The notes under the pieces: model-generated | Told to the model about the DNA's origin: nothing | Databases searched by the model: none | Seen by the model: only the letters and a program-made list of their open reading frames with translations | NCBI RefSeq assembly: GCF_007570835.1 | Contig: NZ_SUNC01000004.1 | Location: forward strand, 186,001 to 250,000 | Direction: 5' to 3' | DNA from: Croceicoccus sediminis | Lineage (GTDB): Bacteria > Pseudomonadota > Alphaproteobacteria > Sphingomonadales > Sphingomonadaceae | DNA length: 64,000 bases | Part shown: positions 38,298 to 48,579 of the stretch, piece by piece | Layout of the letters: every line of letters begins with the position of its first letter | How positions within the stretch are numbered: the first letter of the stretch is position 1 | Made by a program: the position numbers and the translations under genes

Positions 38298-39199
38298 GCT
38301 GGAAGATCGTCGCCTACGGATCGAAGGACGTGATCCAGGCCGCCCTTGTCGCGCATGAAGACGTGCTCGACTGGGATTACGAGGTCGTGCTCACCGGCAG
38401 CGAAATTGCCGAGGACAAACCCGACGACTGGGTGCTCGAGGCCTATTATCCGCGCAAGCCGACCAAGGCCGACAAGCAGGCGCTGGCCGATCTGTTCACG
38501 GACGGCGCGCCGGACCTCAAGGCGGAAAAGCTGCCCGATGCCGACTGGGTCAGCCTGTCGCAGGCCGACGTCACCCCGATCCGCGCGGGGCGTTTCCACG
38601 TGCACACTCCCGACTTCCCCGCCGACGACAGCGCGGGCGTGACCGACTTCTGCATTCCGGCAAGCCAGGCCTTCGGCACCGGGCAGCATGAAACCACGGC
38701 AGGGTGCCTTGCCATGCTGACCGAGATGAAGGCGCAAGGCATCGTCGTGCGCAATCACGCCGACATCGGCACCGGCACCGGCCTTCTTGCCTTTGCCGCG
38801 CGCGACCTCTGGCCGCAGGCGCAGGGCATCGCCAGCGACATCGACCCGGTCTGCGTCGGCGTGGTCGAGGACAATGCCGCGATGAACGCCATTCCGCTGG
38901 GCGACGGGCCGGGCCGCATCGTGATCACGGTGGCGGCGGGTACCGACAATCCGCTGATCCGGCACCGCGCGCCTTATGACCTTCTTATCGCCAACATCCT
39001 TGCAGGGCCGCTGGTCGAACTGGCGCCCGATTTCGCCAAGGCAGTCGCACCCAGCGGCAACCTGCTGCTGGCAGGCCTTTTGACGACGCAGGAAGAGGCG
39101 GTGCGCCGCGCCCACTTCCGCGCCGGTTTCCGCCTTGCCCGCCGCATGACGAACGGTGACTGGTCGATCCTGTGGCTACGCCGGCGAAACGCGCGCTGA
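38294..39199 (+). CDS. prmA: Ribosomal protein L11 methyltransferase
   Basis: This 301-residue SAM-dependent enzyme methylates ribosomal protein L11. It has the substrate loop FGTGQHETTAGCL, the SAM motif ADIGTGTGLLAFAAR, and the catalytic NILAGPL motif. It starts at GTG within GTGA, overlapping the metallo-beta-lactamase stop by 4 bp. The two proteins are therefore translated from one message, an odd pairing of a ribosome modifier and a resistance-type enzyme. Confidence 0.93.
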   Translation: MSWKIVAYGSKDVIQAALVAHEDVLDWDYEVVLTGSEIAEDKPDDWVLEAYYPRKPTKADKQALADLFTDGAPDLKAEKLPDADWVSLSQADVTPIRAGRFHVHTPDFPADDSAGVTDFCIPASQAFGTGQHETTAGCLAMLTEMKAQGIVVRNHADIGTGTGLLAFAARDLWPQAQGIASDIDPVCVGVVEDNAAMNAIPLGDGPGRIVITVAAGTDNPLIRHRAPYDLLIANILAGPLVELAPDFAKAVAPSGNLLLAGLLTTQEEAVRRAHFRAGFRLARRMTNGDWSILWLRRRNAR

Positions 39200-39894
39200 C
39201 GCTGGCGAGAGCGGTCTTCGGCTGGCTGGCGCTGGCCGTGGGCTGCTATTTCCTTGCCGGGTGGGTGGGATCGTCGTTTCCGGTGAATCGGGAATGGATT
39301 ACGCCGCCGATAGGGGACTGCTGCGTCGAGATCATCATTGCCGATAACGGCGTCCACACATCCATCGCCGTACCGCTGCGCAACGACGACATGGACTGGA
39401 CCCGCGTCTTTCCCCCTTCGGAAACCGCCAATCCGTTCCGGCCCTATACGCATGTGGCGATCAGCTGGGGCGAGCGGGCGGTCTTTCTCGATACGCCGAC
39501 TTGGAGCGACCTCTCGCCGATTACGGTGCTTCGCGTGATGAGCGTCGGCGGCGATGCGCTCTACCATGTCGAACACTGGGTCCGCCCTGCACCTTCGGCG
39601 AACTTTCGCCCGATGCGCATCAGCCACGAAAAATATCGCCGCCTCGTCCGCGCCCTGCTGCGCGACCTGCCCCAACGCACGCCCGGCCGCGCAGTCTATC
39701 CCGGATATACCGATCAGGACGTGTTCTACGACGCGCGCGGGACATACACCGTCTACAAGACCTGCAACGAATGGACGGGCGAGACGCTGCGCATGGCAGG
39801 GATCGAGATCGGCGCGTGGACGCCCTTTGCCGGAAGCGTGATGAAATGGGTGCCACGCGCAGAGCCAGCCGGGCACGGCGGCGCAACGCACTGA
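39172..39894 (+). CDS. TIGR02117/DUF2459 family protein
   Basis: This 240-residue protein has one N-terminal membrane helix (about 15-35). The conserved blocks are NGVHTSIAVPL, HVAISWGERAVFLDTPTW and CNEWTGETLRMAG, and they identify the TIGR02117 family. The His and Cys residues in these blocks suggest a papain/NlpC-like hydrolase fold, but no activity is established. It begins at GTG, 28 bp inside prmA. Confidence 0.85.
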   Translation: MATPAKRALTLARAVFGWLALAVGCYFLAGWVGSSFPVNREWITPPIGDCCVEIIIADNGVHTSIAVPLRNDDMDWTRVFPPSETANPFRPYTHVAISWGERAVFLDTPTWSDLSPITVLRVMSVGGDALYHVEHWVRPAPSANFRPMRISHEKYRRLVRALLRDLPQRTPGRAVYPGYTDQDVFYDARGTYTVYKTCNEWTGETLRMAGIEIGAWTPFAGSVMKWVPRAEPAGHGGATH

Positions 39895-39975
39895 AATTGC
39901 AGCACTGACCGGCGTACCGCGTTCAGCCCTGCGACAGCGCAGAGGGCGCATTGCAGTCGGAACGAGGAGATTCCC

Positions 39976-40353
39976 ATGCCCAGCCGCAAGACCGTTGCCG
40001 CAGCCGCCCTGTTCGCCATCGCGGCCACCCAGCCGCTAGCCGCGCGCGATCGGGACCGCGCCGAAGACCGCGATGCCGCGGTCGAACATGCCCAGCGCGA
40101 AGGCTGTGTCCTGCCGCAAGTCATCGCGCCCAGTTTCAACAACAACGCCGCGTCGATGGAACAGATGCGCATCGCATCGGTCCACGTGCGCAAGGCGGCC
40201 AATCGCCACGGCGACAGCATGGCCCCGATCTGCGGCAGCCAGCACGACCCGCGCGCGCTGGAAGGCGAAATGACGATGGGCGCGCCCGAACCGTTGCCCG
40301 CCGAAGATGCGGACGCCCCGCCCCATGAGGAGGCGGAGCGCGCCGAAGGCTAG
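39976..40353 (+). CDS. Small exported hypothetical protein
   Basis: This 125-residue protein has a signal peptide (residues 1 to about 24, ending PLAARD), two cysteines (EGCVLP and PICGSQ) that could form a disulfide, and an acidic Pro/Glu-rich tail. Its function is unknown. AGGAG precedes the ATG. Its end overlaps the converging outer-membrane protein gene by 4 bp. Confidence 0.65.
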   Translation: MPSRKTVAAAALFAIAATQPLAARDRDRAEDRDAAVEHAQREGCVLPQVIAPSFNNNAASMEQMRIASVHVRKAANRHGDSMAPICGSQHDPRALEGEMTMGAPEPLPAEDADAPPHEEAERAEG

Positions 40354-41162
40354 TCCGCGCCCATCCGGACCAGGACCTGCACACCGGCGCCCAGATCGGG
40401 GCTGCCGTCCGAAAGCCCGGTATAGCCATAGGCCTGCAGCAGCAGGCCGGGATTGAACTTGTAGGTCGCCGATCCGGTGATCTCGCTGCGATCGGGAGAG
40501 GTGTCGAGCGCCCCTTCGCGCCATTCGTAGCCAAGGCCCAGCGTCGTGTTCTCGCCCGCCTTGCCATAGATGCCGCCACCGGCCTGCCACACGTCGTTCA
40601 GCGGGTAGAGGTCGTTCGATCCGTTGAAACGCCGTCCGCCGTTCACCGCCACGCTGACGCCGCCAAAGCTGTGCAGCAGTTCGCCCATCACGGTGTAATC
40701 GGTGGTGCCGGTGCCAAGGAATTTTGATTTTGACGCGGTCGGCAACTTGACCTTGCCGACCAGGTCGAACCACGTCCGGTCGCCCACCGGCAGGGTATAG
40801 CCCGCCGCCAGGTTCACGTCGCCCACGCCGCTGCGCACGTTTGTGTCGATCACGTCACCGGTGCCGCCACCGCCGTTGCCATTCCCGCCGCCGGGGCTGA
40901 CCCCGCCTTCGCCCGGAATGACGCCATCGGGGCCATCGACGCGGACATAGGGCACGCTGGCACGAAGCCATAGGTTGTCGCCCTGAAACTTAACGCTGGC
41001 CGGAACGGCGAGGAGCGTCGTATCCTCTTCATCGCCATAGTCGCCGCTGGAATAATCCGCGCCAAGGCTGAACTGCCAGTACTCTTCCGCGTTGGCGGAT
41101 GCTGCGCCCAAGGCGGCGACCATGGCCGCGCCTGTGATCCCTGTCTTCACGATCCTGTTCAT
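40350..41162 (-). CDS. Predicted outer-membrane beta-barrel protein
   Basis: This 270-residue protein has a signal peptide (ending AASANA at about residue 24) followed by alternating polar/aromatic strands typical of a small barrel, such as WQFSLGADYS, NLWLRASVPYVRV and VNLAAGYTLPVG. One loop is very glycine-rich (about 96-112). The SDGSPDLGAGVQVLVRMG-like end, with alternating residues, fits the last strand. It resembles transporters annotated with phenol meta-pathway genes, but the substrate is unknown. AGGAAGG precedes the ATG at 41162. Confidence 0.65.
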   Translation of the reverse strand: MNRIVKTGITGAAMVAALGAASANAEEYWQFSLGADYSSGDYGDEEDTTLLAVPASVKFQGDNLWLRASVPYVRVDGPDGVIPGEGGVSPGGGNGNGGGGTGDVIDTNVRSGVGDVNLAAGYTLPVGDRTWFDLVGKVKLPTASKSKFLGTGTTDYTVMGELLHSFGGVSVAVNGGRRFNGSNDLYPLNDVWQAGGGIYGKAGENTTLGLGYEWREGALDTSPDRSEITGSATYKFNPGLLLQAYGYTGLSDGSPDLGAGVQVLVRMGAD

Positions 41163-41188
41163 CGGACCTTCCTGTCCTCCCTGCTGTG

Positions 41189-41230
41189 CCTGAAAGCCTG
41201 TTTCGCCTGAAAGCCTTTTGCCCCTGAAAG
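41189..41230. repeat. Three CCTGAAAG repeats at 17 bp spacing
   Basis: CCTGAAAG occurs at 41189-41196, 41206-41213 and 41223-41230, with exactly 17 bp between starts, in the leader of the outer-membrane protein gene. The neighbouring bases are also partly conserved (CCTGAAAGCCT in two copies). It may be regulator binding sites or a decayed tandem duplication. Confidence 0.5.
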
Positions 41231-41295
41231 GATGAGCGCGACGATCCCGCAAAACGGAACCGCCGCGCTGCACCCCTCATGGTTTCAAGCGCCGG

Positions 41296-41811
41296 TTACG
41301 GGCGACCCGGCGCGTCCGGCTTTTCGGGCTTCTCGGGCTTTTCCGGACGTTCCGGCTTCTCCGGCTTTTCGGGACGTTCCGGCTTCTCGGGCCTTGCCGG
41401 CTTTTCAGGACGCTCTGCGCGAACATGGTCGACACTCGTCACGGTGTTGCCATCCAGATCGGTGGTCTTGGTGACGGTGTTGACGTTGCCGCTGGGCGTG
41501 GTGACCGTCTGGGTCGAAGCGGTGCCAACCGTTTCCATGATCGGCGCGCCTTCGGTCTCACCCTCGGCCGGTTCCTCGAACAGGAGTTCGCCGGTTTCGG
41601 GGTCGGTCGCCTGCTGCGTGATCTCTCCGCTTTCGCGCAGGACGGTGGCGCCGTTTCCGTTCGCCGTCGGTTCCATCGGCTGGCCGCTTTCGACGGGCTC
41701 GACTTCCTCAACCTCGGGCGTGTCGCCCATGTCGCCATCTTCCTGCGCAATGGCCGGGACGGCCGATACGGCAAGAATTGCGGATGCGCCCGCAAGCAGG
41801 ATCTTCTTCAT
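41296..41811 (-). CDS. Exported protein with Pro/Glu/Lys/Arg repeat tail
   Basis: This 171-residue protein has a signal peptide (MKKILLAGASAILAVSAVPAIAQ). An acidic middle part without a known domain follows, then a C-terminal tail (about 133-171) made of RPEKP/KPEKP units, an extended proline-rich charged spacer. Such tails can span peptidoglycan or bind envelope polymers, but the role here is unknown. The leader carries two hairpins, and an exact CtrA-type box lies 80 bp upstream. The start at 41811 is chosen because the signal peptide begins there. Confidence 0.7.
   Translation of the reverse strand: MKKILLAGASAILAVSAVPAIAQEDGDMGDTPEVEEVEPVESGQPMEPTANGNGATVLRESGEITQQATDPETGELLFEEPAEGETEGAPIMETVGTASTQTVTTPSGNVNTVTKTTDLDGNTVTSVDHVRAERPEKPARPEKPERPEKPEKPERPEKPEKPEKPDAPGRP
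41314..41412. repeat. Degenerate tandem repeat encoding the RPEKP tail
   Basis: About 100 bp of short imperfect units of the CGG-CTT-TTC / GGA-CGT-TCC type (plus strand) encode the repetitive tail of the overlapping gene. The number of units could vary between strains by slippage. Confidence 0.7.
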
Positions 41812-41826
41812 GAAAATAGTCTCCCC

Positions 41827-41876
41827 GCACGCGTCTGGCGCGTGCTTATCGTTTGTCCCTGTTTGTAGGGGCAAAC
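41827..41876 (-). promoter_or_regulatory. Two hairpins in the 5' leader of the repeat-tail gene
   Basis: GCACGCG-TCTGG-CGCGTGC (41827-41845) is a perfect 7 bp stem. GTTTGTCCC (41851-41859) pairs with GGGGCAAAC (41868-41876) with one wobble. Both lie between the CtrA-like box and the start codon, so the transcript leader is strongly structured. Confidence 0.45.
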
Positions 41877-41890
41877 TTGGTGCCGCCACA

Positions 41891-41905
41891 TTAACGCCTT
41901 ATTAA
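41891..41905. promoter_or_regulatory. CtrA-type box TTAA-N7-TTAA
   Basis: TTAA-CGCCTTA-TTAA is an exact match to the alphaproteobacterial cell-cycle regulator CtrA core TTAA-N7-TTAA. A further TTAA lies at 41915. It is 80 bp upstream of the repeat-tail gene start. Function is inferred from the motif only. Confidence 0.5.
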
Positions 41906-41956
41906 ATCTCCGGCTTAATGCGGTGTTGACCATCTCCTGCGCAGGCGAGCCGTGTT

Positions 41957-41980
41957 AAAAACATGACAAGCGGCGTCATG
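41957..41980 (-). terminator. Terminator of ligA
   Basis: CATGAC (41962-41967) and GTCATG (41975-41980) pair with a 7-nt loop, and five T follow on the minus strand (41961-41957). It is 6 bp after the ligA stop. Confidence 0.75.
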
Positions 41981-41986
41981 AACCTA

Positions 41987-44086
<2,100 letters not shown>

Positions 44087-44134
44087 TCATGGTATCTAGC
44101 CGCCGGGGCGCGGAAATACAGGGGGGACTGCGGA

Positions 44135-44620
44135 ATGACCGACAGGATTCTGAAAGCGATGGTCAGCGCCGTGATCGGGTTGATGGCGCTGCTCTACGTG
44201 GCGCACAACATCGCCAACGTCGGGGCGGCCTACGATTTCTTCGTCTACACCACCAGCCACGCCGGACAGGAAGCCTATCCGGTCACGCTTCTGCCGGTCC
44301 CGCCATCGTTCGTGATCGTGGCCGCCATGGTGCTGGTCTTCGCGCTGGAAACCGCCGCAGGCGTGCTGGGCCTGTATGGTGCGTGGGCGATATACAGCGC
44401 CCGCCACGCCGATGCCGCCGCTTTCGCCGCGGCCAAGAAATGGTCGAAGATCGCAATGGGCTGCGCAGTGCTGAACTGGTGGGGCCTGTTTCAAGGCATC
44501 GCCGTGGCCGGATATCAGCTGTGGCAGATGGAATTCGGCGCTGGCCCCGATCACGGATCGTGGGTCTACGGCGCGATGGCGATGATGAGCCTGATCTACA
44601 TCTCGATGCGAGAGGAATAG
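44135..44620 (+). CDS. DUF2165 small integral membrane protein
   Basis: This 161-residue protein has four predicted helices (about 9-29, 62-85, 103-125 and 140-158), with the family pattern LYVAHNIANVGAAYDFF and KWSKIAMGCAVLNWWGLFQGI. These mark the DUF2165 group of unknown function. A longer open frame upstream is only the antisense of ligA. It is divergent from ligA, and no functional context is visible. Confidence 0.8.
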   Translation: MTDRILKAMVSAVIGLMALLYVAHNIANVGAAYDFFVYTTSHAGQEAYPVTLLPVPPSFVIVAAMVLVFALETAAGVLGLYGAWAIYSARHADAAAFAAAKKWSKIAMGCAVLNWWGLFQGIAVAGYQLWQMEFGAGPDHGSWVYGAMAMMSLIYISMREE

Positions 44621-44713
44621 CGCCCGTCGCAGGGGGGGCGAAACGCGTCACCAGCTGAAATGCGGGCGATGCACGGGAGGGGCCAGTGGCCGCCATCCGG
44701 TGCATCCCGCAAG

Positions 44714-44935
44714 TCACGCCGCCTGCTTCTGCATCGCGTGAATGTCGGCTGCTGCCAGCGGCTGGCCGCCGATGGCCCAGTGGCCGCCTTCGACTTCGAG
44801 AACGCGGACCCAGGTCACGCCGCGCATCACTTCGCCTTCGATGGCGACGATGGCGTCGGTCACGTCCTTGATCATCTGCTGCTTCTGCTGGCCGTCGAAA
44901 ACGCCGTCGATCAGGTGGATATCAACGAGAGGCAT
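44714..44935 (-). CDS. 4-oxalocrotonate tautomerase-family protein
   Basis: This 73-residue protein has Pro2, the catalytic base once Met is removed, in the MPLVDIHL start. The middle VTDAIVAIEGEVMRGVTWVRVLEV fits the small-tautomerase fold, which assembles as a hexamer or related oligomer. It should interconvert keto and enol forms of some small acid. AGGAAA precedes the ATG. It is divergent from the winged-helix/TPR regulator, with three direct repeats between them. Confidence 0.82.
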   Translation of the reverse strand: MPLVDIHLIDGVFDGQQKQQMIKDVTDAIVAIEGEVMRGVTWVRVLEVEGGHWAIGGQPLAAADIHAMQKQAA

Positions 44936-45014
44936 GGTACTTTTCCTTTCCGGTTTTTTGAGTGGCGCCGATCATCCGGCGACAACAACTGGATACCTGC
45001 TTCCTTCTCCCCCT

Positions 45015-45047
45015 GCTTGGAGCCTGCGTGGAGATTGCGTGGAGATT
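45015..45047. promoter_or_regulatory. Three 11 bp direct repeats, likely regulator operator
   Basis: GCTTGGAGCCT, GCGTGGAGATT and GCGTGGAGATT follow each other without gaps (45015-45025, 45026-45036, 45037-45047). An 11 bp head-to-tail period is what OmpR/PhoB-type winged helices bind. The array lies midway between the tautomerase and the regulator gene, so it could serve both. Confidence 0.6.
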
Positions 45048-45133
45048 TGCGCTTCATTGTGAAGATGCGCGGCAATGCTCGACTTTTTGCGGCTTGCGTC
45101 TAGTCTTTCGCCGTTCCGGGGGGATCGCGTGGG

Positions 45134-46699
45134 ATGACGGTTTATTCCTTTGACGGCTTCGAAGTGGACGCAGCCCAGTTCGAGCTTCGCGAAAACGGCG
45201 TGCCGGTGCCGATGGAGCCGCAGGTGTTCCGTATCCTCCTGTTCCTGATCGAACAGCGCGAAAGGCTGGTCACCCGCGACGACTTGTTCGAAACGATATG
45301 GAAAGGGCGGATCGTGTCCGACACCGCCCTGTCGAGCAGGATCAAGTCGGTTCGCAAGGCGCTGGGCGACGATGGCGCGAACCAGCGTTATATCCGAACG
45401 ATGCGCGGCGAAGGTTTTCGCTTCGTCGGCCAGATCGATGAAACTGCCCCCGTACCCGTTCCTGCCGAACCGGTCGCGACGACGGTTTCCACGGTGATGT
45501 CACGGCCGCTGATCGGCGTGTTTCCCTTTGCCTGCGACCACGAAGAGGCCGAATACCTCGTCGACGGGCTGGCCGAAACTCTGATTGCCGAACTGGCCGC
45601 ATGGCGCTGGTTCCCGGTCCTCTCGCGCCACGCGTCATTCGCCATGGGCCGCACCGGGGGCGACCTTTTGCAGCAGGCCCGCGCGCTCAACGTCCGCTAT
45701 GCCGTTTGCGGATCGCTTGCCAGTCGGGGTGGCAAGGCGCGGCTCGCCATCGACCTGCTCGACGTGCCCAGCGGAGAGACATTGCTGACCGAACTGTTCG
45801 AGGATGACCTCGCCAGCCTGCTTTCGGTCCAGACCGGCATCGCGGCGCGCATCCTCCACCTGATCGCCCCCGAAGTCGAAGGGGCGGAACGCCGCCGCCT
45901 CGTGCGCGCACCGCCGTCCGATCTTTCGGCATGGGACCTCACGCTGAAGGCGCTCTGGGCGTTGAACCGCCCTTCCCCCGACACGCTGGCCCATGCGCTG
46001 CAGGACATCGAAAGCTCGATCCGCCTGGACCCCGGTTCGGCCATGCCGTGGAGCCTGAAGGCGCAGGCCTATTTCGAGATGGGTTTGAACGGCTGGCTGG
46101 TCGGCAACGTCACGATGGCGCGGGGCTGTTTTACCGAGATGCTCACCGCCGCGCGCAATTCGGTCGACCTCGACCCGCGCGGGTGGATGGGCCACTCGCT
46201 GGCCAGCGCAGGGGAACTGTTCGCGGCCAGCGCCTATGGCCCCGCCCGCCACCACGCGGACGAAGCGCTGCGCCTCAATCCCAGCGCCGGCATGGCGCAC
46301 CACTTTTCCGGCTGCATCGTCGGCTTCGGCGGCGACCCGGCAGAGGCCATCGCGATTCAGGAGCTCGTCTACTCGGTCGATCCGTCCTATCGCCATGCCA
46401 CCGTGATCGAGGCGGACCTTGGCCTCTGGCGCTTCCTGTTGGGCGACTACGAACAGGCGCTGGCGCACCTCGACACCTCGCTTGGCCATAACCCGGCGAA
46501 CCAGCGCGCCTTGCAGCGGCGGGTGGCGGTGCGGTCCAGCCTTGGCGATGTGGCAGGGGCGCGGGCCGATGCGGCGAAACTGGCGCAAGTCGGCGCGACG
46601 CCGACACGCGACCAAGTCAGGGCCAGCTATCCCTTTCAGGACAGCGCACACGGCGACAAGCTGGTCGACGCGCTGTTCGCGAATGCCTTCGCGGGTTGA
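45134..46699 (+). CDS. OmpR/PhoB-type winged-helix regulator with TolB-like and TPR domains
   Basis: This 521-residue protein begins with a PhoB-type DNA-binding domain (1-105; RERLVTRDDLFETIWKGR and TMRGEGFRFVG). A TolB-like alpha/beta domain follows (about 125-260; LIGVFPFACD, EYLVDGLAETLIAELA, VRYAVCGSL), then TPR-like helices (about 290-500). There is no transmembrane helix and no phospho-receiver, so it is a soluble CadC-like one-component regulator that may sense through the TPR part. Its target genes are unknown. The three repeats 87 bp upstream suggest autoregulation. Confidence 0.85.
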   Translation: MTVYSFDGFEVDAAQFELRENGVPVPMEPQVFRILLFLIEQRERLVTRDDLFETIWKGRIVSDTALSSRIKSVRKALGDDGANQRYIRTMRGEGFRFVGQIDETAPVPVPAEPVATTVSTVMSRPLIGVFPFACDHEEAEYLVDGLAETLIAELAAWRWFPVLSRHASFAMGRTGGDLLQQARALNVRYAVCGSLASRGGKARLAIDLLDVPSGETLLTELFEDDLASLLSVQTGIAARILHLIAPEVEGAERRRLVRAPPSDLSAWDLTLKALWALNRPSPDTLAHALQDIESSIRLDPGSAMPWSLKAQAYFEMGLNGWLVGNVTMARGCFTEMLTAARNSVDLDPRGWMGHSLASAGELFAASAYGPARHHADEALRLNPSAGMAHHFSGCIVGFGGDPAEAIAIQELVYSVDPSYRHATVIEADLGLWRFLLGDYEQALAHLDTSLGHNPANQRALQRRVAVRSSLGDVAGARADAAKLAQVGATPTRDQVRASYPFQDSAHGDKLVDALFANAFAG

Positions 46700-46702
46700 G
46701 GA

Positions 46703-48379
46703 TCAGACCCCTTCGAGCAGCCTTTCGGCCTGCGCCCGCGCCTCTGGCGTGATTTCCGCGCCCGACAGCATGCGGGCGATTTCTTCCTGACGGCCACCGG
46801 CATCGAGCTGGCCGACCGACGTGCGCGTCACGGTCCCCTCGCTCGACTTCGCGATCATGAAGTGGATGTTGCCGCGCGCCGCGACTTGCGGGCTGTGCGT
46901 GACGGCCAGCAACTGCCCGTTCTCGCCATTGGCGCTGGCTAGACGCGCCAGCCGTTCGCCGATGGCGCTGGCTACCGCGCCGCCGACGCCGCGGTCGATC
47001 TCGTCGAAAATGATGACGGCGGCCCCGCCCTCTTCGGCCAGCGCGACCTTGAGCGCGAGGATGAAGCGGGACAATTCGCCGCCCGAGGCGATCTTGGCCA
47101 GCGGTGCGAAAGGCGCGCCGGGGTTGGTGGAGATCACGAATTCGACCGCGTCCATCCCGTGCGGCCCCCACTTGTCCTCGGCCGAGCGGGTGACGAGCGT
47201 CTTGAACTTCGCCGCATCGAGCTTGAGCGGCGCAAGCTCTGCCGCGACCGCCTTGTCCAGCCGCTTGGCCGCCTCCACCCGCTGCGCCGAAAGCGTTTCG
47301 GCCAGCGCGCGATAATGCGATCCCTTTTCGAACGCATCGGCCTGAAGCGCCTTGATCCGCCCCTCGCCCCCCTCGATCGCGTCCAGCTTGCCGCGCAGTT
47401 CGGCCAGTTTCGCCGGTAGATCGTCGACTTGGCAGCCATGTTTGCGCGCCTCTGCCCGCAAGTCGAACAGGCGGGTCTCCACCTCGTCCAGCCGGGCGGG
47501 GTCGAAGCTCAACGCCTCCAGCGCGCGGTCCACCGAGGCCTCGGCCTCACCGCCTTCGATCAGGCAGCGGTCAAGCGCCGACAAGGCATCGCCCAGCGCC
47601 TCGTGCTCGGGCGCGATGCGGTCCAGCCTGCGCGCAGCGGCGCGAAGCTGCGCCAGCGCGCTGTCTGACCCGGCAAAAAGGTGCTGCAGCGTGGCGAGGT
47701 CTTCGGAAAGCCGCTCTCCCTTCTGCATGTCGGCACGCTGTCCGGCGAGGTCTGCCTCTTCCCCCTCCTGCGGGGCGAGGCGTTCCAGTTCGGCCAGATG
47801 CGCCTCGACCAGTTCGCGCTCCGCCGCTGCGCTTTCGGCCGCTTCCAGTGCTTCTGCCAAGGCAGTCTCCGCCGCCTGCCATTTGCGCCATGCACTGGCG
47901 ACACCCGCCTCGTCCGCGGCGGCATAGCGGGTCAGCAGCACGCGGTGACCGCGCGGGTTCACAAGGCCGCGATCGTCGTGCTGTCCGTGCAGTTCGACCA
48001 GAAAGGGGGCCAGCGCCCGCAAGGTGGCAACGCCCACCGGCTGGCCGTTGACGAACGCCTTCGATCCGCCATCGGCCTTCAGCTGCCGGCGAATGACCAG
48101 CGCCTCGCCCGCCTCCATCTCGACGCCCGCGTCGTCCAGCGCCTCGATGATGCCAGCAGGCATTTCGGCAAATTCGAAAGTCGCGGTCGCGCTGGCCTTG
48201 TCCTCGCCCGCGCGGACCAGCCCGCTGTCGGCCCGGTTGCCCAGCACCAGTCCAAGGGCATCCAGCAGGATCGACTTGCCCGCGCCGGTTTCGCCCGTCA
48301 GCACGCCCAGCCCGCGCGCGAACGCGAGATCGAGCGCTTCGATCAACACGATGTTCCGGATGGACAGGTTGGTCAGCAT
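46703..48379 (-). CDS. recN: DNA repair protein RecN
   Basis: This 558-residue SMC-like ATPase acts in double-strand break repair. Walker A GETGAGKS is at about residues 29-36, the middle is a long coiled coil with many Ala/Glu heptads, and the C-terminal signature/Walker B region reads SGGELSRFILALK and IIFDEIDRGVGG. The ATG at 48379 (MLTNLSIRNIVLIE) matches the family start. A one-mismatch SOS box of the alphaproteobacterial type abuts the start codon. Confidence 0.95.
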   Translation of the reverse strand: MLTNLSIRNIVLIEALDLAFARGLGVLTGETGAGKSILLDALGLVLGNRADSGLVRAGEDKASATATFEFAEMPAGIIEALDDAGVEMEAGEALVIRRQLKADGGSKAFVNGQPVGVATLRALAPFLVELHGQHDDRGLVNPRGHRVLLTRYAAADEAGVASAWRKWQAAETALAEALEAAESAAAERELVEAHLAELERLAPQEGEEADLAGQRADMQKGERLSEDLATLQHLFAGSDSALAQLRAAARRLDRIAPEHEALGDALSALDRCLIEGGEAEASVDRALEALSFDPARLDEVETRLFDLRAEARKHGCQVDDLPAKLAELRGKLDAIEGGEGRIKALQADAFEKGSHYRALAETLSAQRVEAAKRLDKAVAAELAPLKLDAAKFKTLVTRSAEDKWGPHGMDAVEFVISTNPGAPFAPLAKIASGGELSRFILALKVALAEEGGAAVIIFDEIDRGVGGAVASAIGERLARLASANGENGQLLAVTHSPQVAARGNIHFMIAKSSEGTVTRTSVGQLDAGGRQEEIARMLSGAEITPEARAQAERLLEGV

Positions 48380-48394
48380 GTTCGCTCTATGTCC
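48380..48394 (-). promoter_or_regulatory. Possible LexA box at recN start
   Basis: GTTC-N7-GTCC on the plus strand differs by one base from the alphaproteobacterial LexA site GTTC-N7-GTTC and touches the recN ATG. The position is unusually close to the start codon, so the call is weak. Confidence 0.3.
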
Positions 48395-48579
48395 TACTTG
48401 CACCGGCAGCGCCAGTCAGCCCCACGCGCGATTTCGCCCACAGGAGCGCACAACCTGTCCCGCATTTGTCCACAGACTTGCGCACCGACTTGTAACCAGC
48501 CGGTCACACCGACGCCGAACCGCAACACGCACCTGAGAAAAGGTAGGCGACACAGCGCAGGAAATTGGGGGTTTGAGCA

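Noticed and set aside
41314-41412. Possible CRISPR-like repeat array
   Set aside because: Units are short, contiguous and in frame within a coding region, with no spacers.
48466-48474. TTGTCCACA resembling a DnaA box
   Set aside because: Single site with one mismatch, no AT-rich unwinding element and no origin-linked genes.
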